A stretch of 32,644 nt of DNA, taken from assembly GCA_964483695.1 (NCBI GenBank), contig CAZACZ010000034.1, positions 1-32,644 of the forward strand. Direction: 5' to 3'. Below are positions 8,060 to 19,396 of the stretch, one piece after another. Within the stretch, counting starts at the first letter, position 1, and each line of letters begins with the position of its first letter. Position numbers and translations under genes: made by a program. Origin of the DNA: CAZACZ01 sp964483695. Its GTDB lineage: Bacteria > Deinococcota > Deinococci > Deinococcales > Trueperaceae. The notes under the pieces were generated by a model. The model was not told the DNA's origin and did not search any database. It saw only the letters and a program-made list of their open reading frames with translations.

Positions 8060-8842
8060 TCAGAGGCGATGGAACAGCGCCAGCAACGGCTCGACGCCGA
8101 CCGAGCCGCCCAGCAACTGGCTGAGGCCGAGTTCGAGGCGATGCGCCTCGACGTCGCGCCGGTTGAAGGTGAGTGCGCCCAAGGCCATGGCTCGGCGGCG
8201 CAGCCCGGACACCGGCTCCGGCACCAGGTCGATGAGCGTCAGGTGCGGCCCGAGCAGCTCGTCCGGCACGGCCACGGCCTCTTCGACGCGCACCACGAGG
8301 TCGGCCCGCTCGAGCAGCGCCAGGCCGAGGGGGTCGGCACTGGCGCGCGCCAGGACCTCGGTGCCGGCCGCGCCTCGTGGCAGCGTCCGCTCCGCTGCCA
8401 CCCGGTCCTGGGCCAGCACGGCGACGCTGGCGGCACCCAGGCTGGCGGTCTCGCGCGCCACCGCTGCGGCCGACGTTCCAGCGCCGAGCACCACGACGTT
8501 CGCTCCTGCCGCGTCCCATCGCTGACCGGTGAGGAGCGTGGCGACGGCCCGCCCGAACGTCAGGTCGGCCATGATGCCGCCCTGCGTGACGGTCAGCGTG
8601 TCGGCCGCGCCCAGTTCCTGGGCGTCGAGCGAGCTGCGGTCGGCGAGACGCTGCGCCTCGGCCTGGCGCGCTTCGTCCAGGACCAAGGCGCCCGCGAAGT
8701 CGAGGCGGGCCAAGCCCCGCAGGAGTTCGGCCATGCCTCCCGCCGGGACGGGATGGAGGAGGAACCGCTCGGCCCCGTCGCGGAACGAACGCAGCGCGTG
8801 CGCCAGTTCGGCGTCGTCGCAGACGAGGGCCACCAGGTGCAT
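8060..8842 (-). CDS. Shikimate-dehydrogenase-like (AroE-like) protein, divergent
   Basis: 260 aa from the ATG at 8842, which is seven bases after a TAAGCT -10. An N-terminal alpha/beta region is followed by a Rossmann domain with the nucleotide-binding turn VVVLGAGTSAAAVAR at about 116-130. The C-terminal part, LTLIDLVPEPVSGLRRRAMALGAL then LGLSQLLGG, follows the layout of AroE. The AroE catalytic Asp region (NTD) appears as MAD at 91-93. The Lys of the substrate-binding domain (N-x-T-x-P-H-K) is not evident; the matching place reads GALVLDEARQAEA. It may be a degenerate or repurposed relative rather than a working shikimate dehydrogenase. It is divergent from thrS. Confidence 0.62.
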   Translation of the reverse strand: MHLVALVCDDAELAHALRSFRDGAERFLLHPVPAGGMAELLRGLARLDFAGALVLDEARQAEAQRLADRSSLDAQELGAADTLTVTQGGIMADLTFGRAVATLLTGQRWDAAGANVVVLGAGTSAAAVARETASLGAASVAVLAQDRVAAERTLPRGAAGTEVLARASADPLGLALLERADLVVRVEEAVAVPDELLGPHLTLIDLVPEPVSGLRRRAMALGALTFNRRDVEAHRLELGLSQLLGGSVGVEPLLALFHRL

Positions 8843-8849
8843 GGCGCCT

Positions 8850-8855
8850 AGCTTA
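8850..8855 (-). promoter_or_regulatory. -10 element TAAGCT of the leaderless AroE-like gene
   Basis: TAAGCT on the minus strand, seven bases before the ATG at 8842, with no ribosome-binding site between. It is back-to-back with the thrS promoter about 50 bp away. Confidence 0.5.
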
Positions 8856-8905
8856 TCAGGCACCGGCTGGAGCGCACACGGGGCCGACCAGGACGGCGCT
8901 TGTGG

Positions 8906-8911
8906 TATCTT
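8906..8911 (+). promoter_or_regulatory. -10 element TATCTT of the thrS transcript
   Basis: TATCTT lies six bases before an ATG at 8918 that opens a small upstream ORF. The thrS start is 213 nt further on, so the mRNA has a long leader. No clear -35. Confidence 0.45.
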
Positions 8912-8917
8912 TCCGGC

Positions 8918-9013
8918 ATGAGGCGGCAACGCGATCCCGTACCCGGGGTCTTGGGCGCGGCTGCGGTTCGGCGCCGAACGAGCCTGGCCCCAGGCCGGCG
9001 AACGCGTCGCTGA
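8918..9013 (+). CDS. Putative leaderless upstream ORF in the thrS leader (31 aa)
   Basis: The ATG at 8918 sits at the expected transcription start of thrS. The frame runs 31 codons, beginning MRRQRDPVPGVLG and ending APGRRTRR, then TGA. It contains two Thr near the end and many Arg. Third-position GC is lower than in the main genes of the window, so coding status is doubtful. The parallel with the cysS leader (leaderless ATG, Arg-rich peptide, long leader) is the main reason to list it. Between it and thrS is a possible hairpin with GGGCTCG at 9052-9058 and CGAGCCC at 9080-9086. Confidence 0.27.
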   Translation: MRRQRDPVPGVLGAAAVRRRTSLAPGRRTRR

Positions 9014-9130
9014 CGCTTCGGTTCCGCCCTCCTCAACGACGTAGTTCGCTTGGGCTCGACCGCGGCACGCCCGCTCCGACGAGCCCGACCCCCCGCCACG
9101 CGAGCGAATCCCGAACCCACGAGGTGCCCC

Positions 9131-11116
9131 ATGTACGTACTGCTGCCCGACGGCAAGCGTTTGGACGTCCGCGACGACGCCACCGGTGCCGACGTCGCCT
9201 CCGCCATCGGACCCGGCCTGGCGCGCGCCGCCCTCGGCGTGCGCGTCGACGGTGCGCTCTCCGACCTCCAGAGCCGCGTGCCCGAAGGTGCTCGCGTCGA
9301 GATCGTCACCAAGAAGGACGACGACGCCATCCGGCTGATGCGCCACACCCTGGCGCACGTGATGGCCCAAGCCGTCCGCGACCTCTTCGCCCACGAGGGG
9401 TTCGATCCCGACCGCGTGCGGATGGGCATCGGGCCCGTCATCGAGCACGGCTTCTACTACGACTTCGACCTCCCACGCTCGCTCACGCCCGAGGACCTCG
9501 CAGCGATCGAGGCGCGCATGCGCGAGCTCGTCGCCGGCGACATGGAGCTGCGCAAGTACGCGCTGCCGCGGAGCGAAGCGCTGGCGCGCTACCGCGCCAA
9601 AGGCGATCCGTTCAAGGTCGAGCTGATCGAGGACCTCCCAACCGATCAGGCCATCACCTTCTACGAGCAGGGAGGGGAGAGCGGCTTCACCGACCTCTGC
9701 CGCGGCCCGCACGTGCCCCGTACCGGGGTCATCCCACCGCACTTCAAGTTGATGAGCGTCGCCGGGGCGTACTGGCGCGGCGACGAGTCGCGCCCGATGC
9801 TGCAGCGGATCTACGGGGTGGCGTTCGCCACCAAGGACGAGCTCGACCACCACCTGTGGCAACTCGAAGAGGCGCGCAAGCGCGATCACCGCAAGCTCGG
9901 CGCCGAGCTCGACATCTACGTTCTGGACGAAGACGTCGGCCCTGGCCTGCCGCTGTGGCTACCGCGCGGGTCGATCATGGTCGAGGAGATCGAGCGGCTC
10001 GCCAAGGAGATGGAGGCGAAGCAGGGCTACCAGCGGGTTCGGAGCCCGCACCTGTCGAAAGAGGAGCTGTTCCTCAAGTCGGGGCACCTGCCGTACTACG
10101 AGGAGTCGATGTACCCGGCGATGGAGCTCGACAACGTGCGCTACTTCGTGAAACCGATGAACTGCCCGTTCCACCACAAGATCTTCGCGGCGCGCCCGCG
10201 CTCGTACCGCGACCTACCCTTGCGGTTGGCGGAGTACGGCACCTGCTACCGCTACGAGGACTCGGGTGCCCTGATGGGCTTGATGCGCGTGCGCAGCATG
10301 CAGATGAACGACGCGCACATCTACTGCACCGAGGCGCAGTTCGAGCAGGAGTTCATGCGGGTGATGGACCTCTACCTCGAGTACTTCCGCCTCTTCGGCA
10401 TCGACGCGTACGAGATGCGCTTGTCGAAACACGCCAAGGAGGGCCTCGGCAGGAAGTACGTCGACGACGAGACGCTGTGGGTGAAGACCGAAGCGATGGT
10501 GCGCGACGTCATGACCAAGGCCGGCATCCCCTTCGTCGAGGCCGACGACGAGGCGGCCTTCTACGGGCCCAAGATCGACGTCCAGATCAAGAGCGCCATC
10601 GGCCGCGAGTTCACCCTCGCTACCAACCAGGTCGATTTCGCCCAGCCTGCTCGCTTGGGCCTCGCGTACGTCGACGAGCACAACGAGAAGCGCGTACCGC
10701 TTTGCCTGCATCGTGCGCCGCTCTCGACCCACGAGCGTCTCATCGGGTTCCTGATCGAGCACTTCGCCGGCGATTTCCCGGTCTGGCTGGCGCCGGAACA
10801 GCTGCGCCTCGTGCCGATCGCCGATCGTCACCTCGAGTACGCCGAGCGGCTCCGCGCGCGCTTCGCCGACGCCGGTCTGCGGGCCCAGGTCGATGCCAGC
10901 GGCGAGCGCATGAACGCCAAGGTGCGCGACGCGGAGCTCTACAAGGTGCCCTACATCGTCATCGTCGGCGACAAGGAGGAGCAGGGCGGCACGGTGAGCT
11001 TCCGCTCGCGCAAGGAGCCGGACCGCAACGGCGTCGACGCCGCCGCGTTCACCGCCCACGTGGCCGACGCGGCGCGGCGCAGGCTGCTTACGGTGGAGCC
11101 GCTGCACGTGGCGTAG
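9131..11116 (+). CDS. thrS: Threonyl-tRNA synthetase
   Basis: 661 aa, a full-length class II synthetase charging tRNA-Thr. The start at 9131 gives MYVLLPDGKRLDV with GAGG six bases upstream. Domains in order: an N-terminal TGS domain (about 1-60); the editing domain with H72-x-x-x-H76 (RHTLAHVMAQ) and the paired CRGPH motif; then the catalytic core. The core carries MNCPFHH with the zinc-ligand Cys345, motif 2 YRYEDSGALMGLMRVRSM, and motif 3 around LHRAPLSTHERLIGFLIEH. The anticodon-binding domain starts near PEQLRLVPIADRHLEYAERL. Editing and aminoacylation residues look intact. It faces the convergent cyclophilin gene across a strong hairpin. The leader carries a possible upstream ORF. Confidence 0.98.
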   Translation: MYVLLPDGKRLDVRDDATGADVASAIGPGLARAALGVRVDGALSDLQSRVPEGARVEIVTKKDDDAIRLMRHTLAHVMAQAVRDLFAHEGFDPDRVRMGIGPVIEHGFYYDFDLPRSLTPEDLAAIEARMRELVAGDMELRKYALPRSEALARYRAKGDPFKVELIEDLPTDQAITFYEQGGESGFTDLCRGPHVPRTGVIPPHFKLMSVAGAYWRGDESRPMLQRIYGVAFATKDELDHHLWQLEEARKRDHRKLGAELDIYVLDEDVGPGLPLWLPRGSIMVEEIERLAKEMEAKQGYQRVRSPHLSKEELFLKSGHLPYYEESMYPAMELDNVRYFVKPMNCPFHHKIFAARPRSYRDLPLRLAEYGTCYRYEDSGALMGLMRVRSMQMNDAHIYCTEAQFEQEFMRVMDLYLEYFRLFGIDAYEMRLSKHAKEGLGRKYVDDETLWVKTEAMVRDVMTKAGIPFVEADDEAAFYGPKIDVQIKSAIGREFTLATNQVDFAQPARLGLAYVDEHNEKRVPLCLHRAPLSTHERLIGFLIEHFAGDFPVWLAPEQLRLVPIADRHLEYAERLRARFADAGLRAQVDASGERMNAKVRDAELYKVPYIVIVGDKEEQGGTVSFRSRKEPDRNGVDAAAFTAHVADAARRRLLTVEPLHVA

Positions 11117-11155
11117 GGACCACGGCGGTCCATCCGGCCGCTCGCCCGAAAACGA

Positions 11156-11191
11156 ACGGTGCCGCAGCGCGAGCATGCGCTGCGGCACCGT
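11156..11191. terminator. Perfect 15-bp hairpin between convergent thrS and cyclophilin genes
   Basis: ACGGTGCCGCAGCGC pairs exactly with GCGCTGCGGCACCGT around a 6-nt loop. It is followed on the minus strand by a T-rich stretch (TTCGTTTTC). It therefore works best as a terminator for the minus-strand cyclophilin operon, and as a likely bidirectional stop for thrS. Confidence 0.85.
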
Positions 11192-11222
11192 GGCGCGTGG
11201 GGCCCTGTGCGACGGGGCGCGC

Positions 11223-11792
<570 letters not shown>

Positions 11793-11863
11793 GGGGGGAG
11801 ACCTTTCTGCCGACGCGGGTCGGCTGGGGCGAACGGGTACGCGCTGCGAAACGACAGCGACGT

Positions 11864-13000
11864 TCAGGGCTTCGGCGCGGTGGCGATCACGACCTCTTCG
11901 AGTACGTCGGGGTGGGGGAAGAACCCGAAGGCCGGCTGGCCCCCGAGTTGGCCGACGGCACCGCGGTAGCCGGCGACGGTGAACGACTGCCCGGCCAACG
12001 GTACGGTCCCGAGGACCTCCTCGAGCGCGGCCGCGACGGTACGGCTCGGGTCGCCCGGCAGGACCACGCCCTGCTCCGCCAGCGCCGCGACGCTGTCGTC
12101 GAACGCGGCCACTGCGCTGGGCGTCTGCGGATCGATGCGGGTGATGGCGTCGAGCACGTCCTGGCCCGCCAGCAACCGCCCGAAGATGGTGTGGTTGCCG
12201 TCGAGCCACGGGGTCGGAGCGAAGGTGATGAAGAACTGCGATCCGTTCGTGCCGGGACCGGCGTTCGCCATCGCCACCAGACCGGCGGCGTCGAACGACA
12301 AGGAAGGTACGATCTCGTCGTCGAACACGTACCCGGGCCCGCCGCGGCCGCTGCCGGTCGGGTCGCCCGTCTGCGCCATGAAGCCGTCCAGCACGCGGTG
12401 GAACGGCACCCCTTGGAAGTACCGTTGGAGCGCCAAGAACACGAAGTTGTTCACCGTGACGGGCGTCTGATCCTCGAAGAGGTCGACGAGCATGTCGCCG
12501 CGGTTGGTGCGCAGCACGGCGAGGTAGTCGAGGCCCGGCTGCAGCACCTGCCGCGCAGCATCGAACACCTGCTGCGGCTCCGCGGCCTGGAACGGCACCA
12601 CCGTGAAGCCCTCCGGCAACGAGTAGGCCATGTCGCCACCGGCCTCCGCGGGCGTCTCGACGCCGACGCCGAGGGCGCCGTCGGCGGTCTCGGCGCTGGC
12701 GGCTCCGGCGTCGGCCTGCGCTCCGTCGGCTGCCTGCGACGCCGGTTCTCCAGCGCTCTCGGCGGCGGGAGCGGGCTCCGCTTGGCTCGGCGCCGCCGCG
12801 GCAGGCGCGCTGGACGCCGCGGCCGGACCGTCGTCCGCATCTCGACTTCCGTCGACCGCGTCTTGCGCCTCCGCGGAGGTGGACGCGCCAGCAGCCGCTG
12901 CGGACCCCGCGGCGGGCTCACCGCCCCGGTCGCGCGCCAACCAGAAGCCGGTAGCTACCAGCACCCCTACCAGCAGGACCAACGCCGCGATGCGGGTCAT
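11864..13000 (-). CDS. Membrane-anchored cyclophilin-type peptidyl-prolyl isomerase with an internal insertion
   Basis: 378 aa from the ATG at 13000; a TTG at 13015 is a less likely start. It begins MTRIAALVLLVGVLVATGFW, an uncleaved anchor or signal. About 100 residues of Ala/Glu/Ser/Pro-rich linker follow. The cyclophilin domain then shows PFHRVLDGFMAQTGDPTGSG, the MANAGPGTNGSQFFITF core and TPWLDGNHTIFG. After RIDPQ the paralogue goes almost directly to its last strand. Here about 60 extra residues (PSAVAAFDDSVAALAEQG through GGQPAFGFFPHP) precede the final strand VLEEVVIATAPKP. It probably assists folding outside the membrane. Its ATG overlaps the stop of a 15-codon leaderless ORF (ATGA). 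Confidence 0.88.
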   Translation of the reverse strand: MTRIAALVLLVGVLVATGFWLARDRGGEPAAGSAAAAGASTSAEAQDAVDGSRDADDGPAAASSAPAAAAPSQAEPAPAAESAGEPASQAADGAQADAGAASAETADGALGVGVETPAEAGGDMAYSLPEGFTVVPFQAAEPQQVFDAARQVLQPGLDYLAVLRTNRGDMLVDLFEDQTPVTVNNFVFLALQRYFQGVPFHRVLDGFMAQTGDPTGSGRGGPGYVFDDEIVPSLSFDAAGLVAMANAGPGTNGSQFFITFAPTPWLDGNHTIFGRLLAGQDVLDAITRIDPQTPSAVAAFDDSVAALAEQGVVLPGDPSRTVAAALEEVLGTVPLAGQSFTVAGYRGAVGQLGGQPAFGFFPHPDVLEEVVIATAPKP

Positions 13001-13044
13001 GCGCCCACCCGCCAAGCCTCACCAAGGACGTCCGATCGCCTCAT
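12997..13044 (-). CDS. Leaderless 15-aa upstream ORF coupled to the membrane cyclophilin
   Basis: An ATG at 13044, eight bases after a TAGACT hexamer, encodes MRRSDVLGEAWRVGA. Its TGA overlaps the cyclophilin ATG as ATGA. The cyclophilin start has only a weak GGGTGG-like site. A ribosome loaded on the leaderless mRNA could therefore reach it by stop-start coupling. The peptide matches no family known to me. The exact overlap makes translation more credible than for the other upstream ORFs here. Confidence 0.45.
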   Translation of the reverse strand: MRRSDVLGEAWRVGA

Positions 13045-13052
13045 GACCAGCC

Positions 13053-13058
13053 AGTCTA
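13053..13058 (-). promoter_or_regulatory. -10 element TAGACT of the cyclophilin operon
   Basis: TAGACT on the minus strand, eight bases before the micro-ORF ATG at 13044. It is divergent from the pilT promoter, with the four-repeat array between the two. Confidence 0.45.
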
Positions 13059-13079
13059 CCGGCTCGGGGCGGCTGCGTC

Positions 13080-13118
13080 CGTAAGAACCGCGTAAGAAGG
13101 TTGAAAGGACGCCGTAAG
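13080..13118 (+). promoter_or_regulatory. Four 11-bp-phased direct repeats, likely operator of an OmpR/PhoB-class regulator
   Basis: CGTAAG occurs at 13080-13085, 13091-13096 and 13113-13118. A degenerate unit TGAAAG fills the remaining phase at 13102-13107. The units are spaced exactly 11 bp. The last unit ends ten bases before the pilT -10 box at 13129, the position of a Pho box in PhoB-activated promoters that lack a -35. No -35 consensus is present. Direct repeats at one helical turn are typical of winged-helix OmpR-family dimers. The regulator is not in the window. Confidence 0.55.
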
Positions 13119-13128
13119 GCACCGTCGC

Positions 13129-13134
13129 TATCGT
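13129..13134 (+). promoter_or_regulatory. -10 element TATCGT of leaderless pilT
   Basis: TATCGT is six bases before the ATG at 13141 with no Shine-Dalgarno. The same hexamer precedes dnaJ. Confidence 0.55.
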
Positions 13135-13140
13135 GGCCGT

Positions 13141-14235
13141 ATGCACTTCAACGAGCTCCTCCAACGCATCGTCGACCGTGGCGCATCCGACGTGCACTTG
13201 CACGTCGGCCTGCCCGCCATGGCGCGCGTGAACGGCCGCCTCACCCCAGCGACCGACGCCAAGGTCACTCCGCGCTTCACCGAGGCGCTCATCGACCTGT
13301 TGTGCGACGAGCGCCAGCGCCAGGTGTTCGAGACCAAGTACCAGGTGGACCTGGCCTACAGCGTCCCGGGGTTGGGGCGCTTCCGCGTCAACCTGTTCCG
13401 CCAACGCGGCAGCGTCAGTGCGGTGCTGCGCATCATCAACTCCAACGAGCAGGCGCTTCAGGTGGTGAACCTGCCGCAGGAGACGATCGACTACTTCCGC
13501 GACCAGGAGAAGGGGTTGGTGCTGGCCACCGGACCGACGGGCTCGGGCAAGTCGACGACGCTGGCCCGCATCGTCGACGAGGTGAACGTCCAGCACGCCA
13601 AGATGATCGTCACGGTGGAGGACCCGATCGAGTACCTGCACCGGGCCAAGCGCTCGATCGTGGTGCAACGCGAGCTCGGTGTCGATGCCCCGTCGTTCTC
13701 CGAGGCGCTGGTGGCGGCCATGCGCCAGGATCCCGACGTGATCATGATCGGCGAGATCCGCGACCACGCCACCGCGGCAGCGGCGCTCTCCGCCGCCCAG
13801 ACCGGTCACCTGGTGTTCAGCACGTTGCACACGCAGGACTCGGTGCGCACCATCAACCGCATGATCGAGCTGTTCCCGCCGCACGAGCGCGACACCGCCC
13901 GCATCCTGTTCGCCGAGTCGTTGGTGGGGATCGTGTCGCAGCGGTTGCTGCCCCGGGCCGGTGGCAAGGGTCGGGTGGCGGCGACCGAGATCCTCAAGGG
14001 AACGTTGCGCGTCAAGGACCTCATCCGCGACGAGGAGCGCACCCCCGAGCTGTACGACGTGCTGCGAGAAGCGCGCCTCGACGGCATGCGCGCCTTCGAC
14101 GACCACCTGGCCGAGCTCTACGCCGAAGGCGTCATCGACTACGAGACCGGCATGGCGGCGGCCACCAGCAGCCAGGCGTTCAAGATGGCGGCCACCCAGG
14201 TCGACGTGGGACGGCACGTTCCGGCGGCGAACTGA
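13141..14235 (+). CDS. pilT: PilT-type twitching motility ATPase
   Basis: 364 aa, a hexameric AAA-like secretion ATPase that powers type IV pilus retraction at the inner membrane. The N-terminal PAS-like domain begins MHFNELLQRIVDRGASDVHL. Walker A is GPTGSGKST (131-139). The Asp box is TVEDPIEY (158-165). Walker B is DVIMIGEIRD (ending at 208). The His box is TGHLVFSTLHT. Near the C-terminus VKDLIRDEE stands where PilT proteins carry AIRNLIRE. The length is normal. The mRNA is leaderless, with TATCGT six bases upstream. A phased 11-bp repeat array lies directly upstream. No other pilus gene is in the window, as is common for pilT. Confidence 0.94.
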   Translation: MHFNELLQRIVDRGASDVHLHVGLPAMARVNGRLTPATDAKVTPRFTEALIDLLCDERQRQVFETKYQVDLAYSVPGLGRFRVNLFRQRGSVSAVLRIINSNEQALQVVNLPQETIDYFRDQEKGLVLATGPTGSGKSTTLARIVDEVNVQHAKMIVTVEDPIEYLHRAKRSIVVQRELGVDAPSFSEALVAAMRQDPDVIMIGEIRDHATAAAALSAAQTGHLVFSTLHTQDSVRTINRMIELFPPHERDTARILFAESLVGIVSQRLLPRAGGKGRVAATEILKGTLRVKDLIRDEERTPELYDVLREARLDGMRAFDDHLAELYAEGVIDYETGMAAATSSQAFKMAATQVDVGRHVPAAN

Positions 14236-14262
14236 CCCCGAGGCGGCGCCGAAGCGCGGCCG

Positions 14263-18144
<3,882 letters not shown>

Positions 18145-18150
18145 GCGGGT

Positions 18151-18156
18151 AGCGTA
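18151..18156 (-). promoter_or_regulatory. -10 element TACGCT of leaderless dnaE
   Basis: TACGCT on the minus strand, six bases before the ATG at 18144, with no ribosome-binding site. The same hexamer and spacing precede the tyrosine recombinase gene. It is divergent from the tRNA promoter. Confidence 0.55.
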
Positions 18157-18183
18157 TCGCACGTGCCCGTGCAGCTTGGCGCG

Positions 18184-18213
18184 TTGACGAGACTCCCGCG
18201 TGCGTGGTAGGTT
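18184..18213 (+). promoter_or_regulatory. Sigma-A-type promoter of the tRNA-Cys/tRNA-Val transcript
   Basis: TTGACG at 18184-18189 and TAGGTT at 18208-18213 are 18 bp apart. Transcription should start near 18220, a few bases before tRNA-Cys. This is the clearest -35/-10 pair in the window. Confidence 0.65.
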
Positions 18214-18223
18214 TCGTGAGCTT

Positions 18224-18298
<75 letters not shown>

Positions 18299-18371
18299 CC
18301 TTCCCACCCGGCCGGCGCAGGCGTTGCCGGTCGGAACGCCGTCGGCGGCGACGCCATGGACGGACCATCGC

Positions 18372-18446
18372 AGGCGCGTAGCTCAGTGGGAGAGCGCTAC
18401 ATTGACACTGTAGAGGTCGGCAGTTCAATCCTGCCCGCGCCTACCA
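18372..18446 (+). tRNA. tRNA-Val (GAC)
   Basis: 75 nt with encoded CCA. The acceptor AGGCGCG pairs with CGCGCCT. The D-arm is GCTCAGTGGGAGAGC. The anticodon stem CTACA/TGTAG holds the loop TTGACAC with anticodon GAC. The T-arm is GGCAG/CTGCC and the discriminator is A. It is probably co-transcribed with tRNA-Cys. Confidence 0.96.
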
Positions 18447-18454
18447 GACCGTCC

Positions 18455-18502
18455 GCCGGCCGCCGGCACCGCGTCGAACCCGACGCCGTACCGGCGGCCG
18501 GC
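18455..18502. terminator. Long hairpin after tRNA-Val
   Basis: GCCGGCCGCCGG (18455-18466) pairs perfectly with CCGGCGGCCGGC (18491-18502). The 24-nt loop can itself form a GTCG/CGAC stem. There is no U-run. It is a likely end of the tRNA transcript or a processing structure. Confidence 0.5.
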
Positions 18503-18574
18503 CACGTCGTTCGGTGCCCGTCGGGAAGCGTCCTCGTGTGGTCAACCGCGCGTCGTGCAGGAATCCGGCCTCGG

Positions 18575-18580
18575 TAGACT
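18575..18580 (+). promoter_or_regulatory. -10 element TAGACT of the receiver/HEAT/GT2 operon
   Basis: TAGACT is six bases before the GTG at 18587 with no ribosome-binding site. This sets the operon start as leaderless. Confidence 0.5.
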
Positions 18581-18586
18581 TCGCTC

Positions 18587-19396
18587 GTGCACGACACGTT
18601 CGGTGCCCCCGGGTCGAGCGCGGTAGCGTTGGTTGCCTACCCGCGCTCGGAGGGTCGGCGCGCCGTCGTGAGCGCCTTGGCCGGCACCGGCTGGCGCGTG
18701 GCCGAGGCGGCGGACAGCGAGTCCGCGCTGCGCCTTGCCGCCATCGAGCCGCCACGACTCGCGGTCGTCGACGCGCACCTCCCTTCGCTGGACGACGGCA
18801 GGCACCCGGCGGTGGCACTGCGCCAACTGCCCACGCCGCACGGTCCCCCGCAGATCGTCCTGATCGCCGCACGGCGCGACGCCCGCATCGAGGCGTTGGC
18901 TGCCGCCGCCGGTGGCGCGCGCATCATCGTCGGGGCTGGGCCCATGCCGCCCGATACGTCGTCGGCGTCAGGTCCGCCGGTCGGATTGCCACCGCGGCAT
19001 CTCTGGGTCGTCGATGACACCCCTGCCATCCGTGCGTTGGCGCGAGGGGCGTTCGAACGTGCCGGGTGGCGCGTCGCGGACTTCGCCGACCTGCGCGCCG
19101 CCTACGATGGGCTCTCCGCGCTCCCTCCACCCGACGCCGTGCTGCTCGACATCCACCTCCCCGACGGCAACGGCCTGGGGCACATCGGGGTCTTCGCGAG
19201 TGCCGGCGCTGCCGTGCTGATGGTCTCCAACCTCGCCGGGCCGGATCAGGTGGAGTTGGCGTTCGCGGCGGGGGCAAGCGACGTCATCGCGAAACCGTTC
19301 GACCTCCGCGCCTTGGTCGCTCGGGTGGAGCGCGCGCTGCGCCCGCGCGCCGCGGCCGTCGGCTCCCTCTCCGTCGCCCGAACCCCACCCCCCTGA
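18587..19396 (+). CDS. Tandem receiver-domain (two-component) protein without output domain
   Basis: 269 aa starting at GTG. The second receiver (about 137-253) is canonical: acidic pair D143-D144 (WVVDDTP), phospho-acceptor D188 (AVLLDIHLPDGNGLG), S214 in LMVSN and K236 in VIAKPF. The first (about 12-118) is degenerate. It keeps D62 (VVDAHLP) but lacks the acidic pair, reading VAYPR instead. The two copies share the GWRVA start of their second element. No DNA-binding or enzymatic domain follows, only a short tail. It therefore probably acts by protein contact, possibly with the HEAT-repeat protein whose start overlaps its stop (TGATG). No histidine kinase is in the window. Confidence 0.85.
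   Translation: MHDTFGAPGSSAVALVAYPRSEGRRAVVSALAGTGWRVAEAADSESALRLAAIEPPRLAVVDAHLPSLDDGRHPAVALRQLPTPHGPPQIVLIAARRDARIEALAAAAGGARIIVGAGPMPPDTSSASGPPVGLPPRHLWVVDDTPAIRALARGAFERAGWRVADFADLRAAYDGLSALPPPDAVLLDIHLPDGNGLGHIGVFASAGAAVLMVSNLAGPDQVELAFAAGASDVIAKPFDLRALVARVERALRPRAAAVGSLSVARTPPP

Noticed and set aside
12997..14217. 406-aa minus-strand frame across pilT
   Set aside because: Only its last 15 codons (the micro-ORF) have a start signal. The rest is antisense to pilT.
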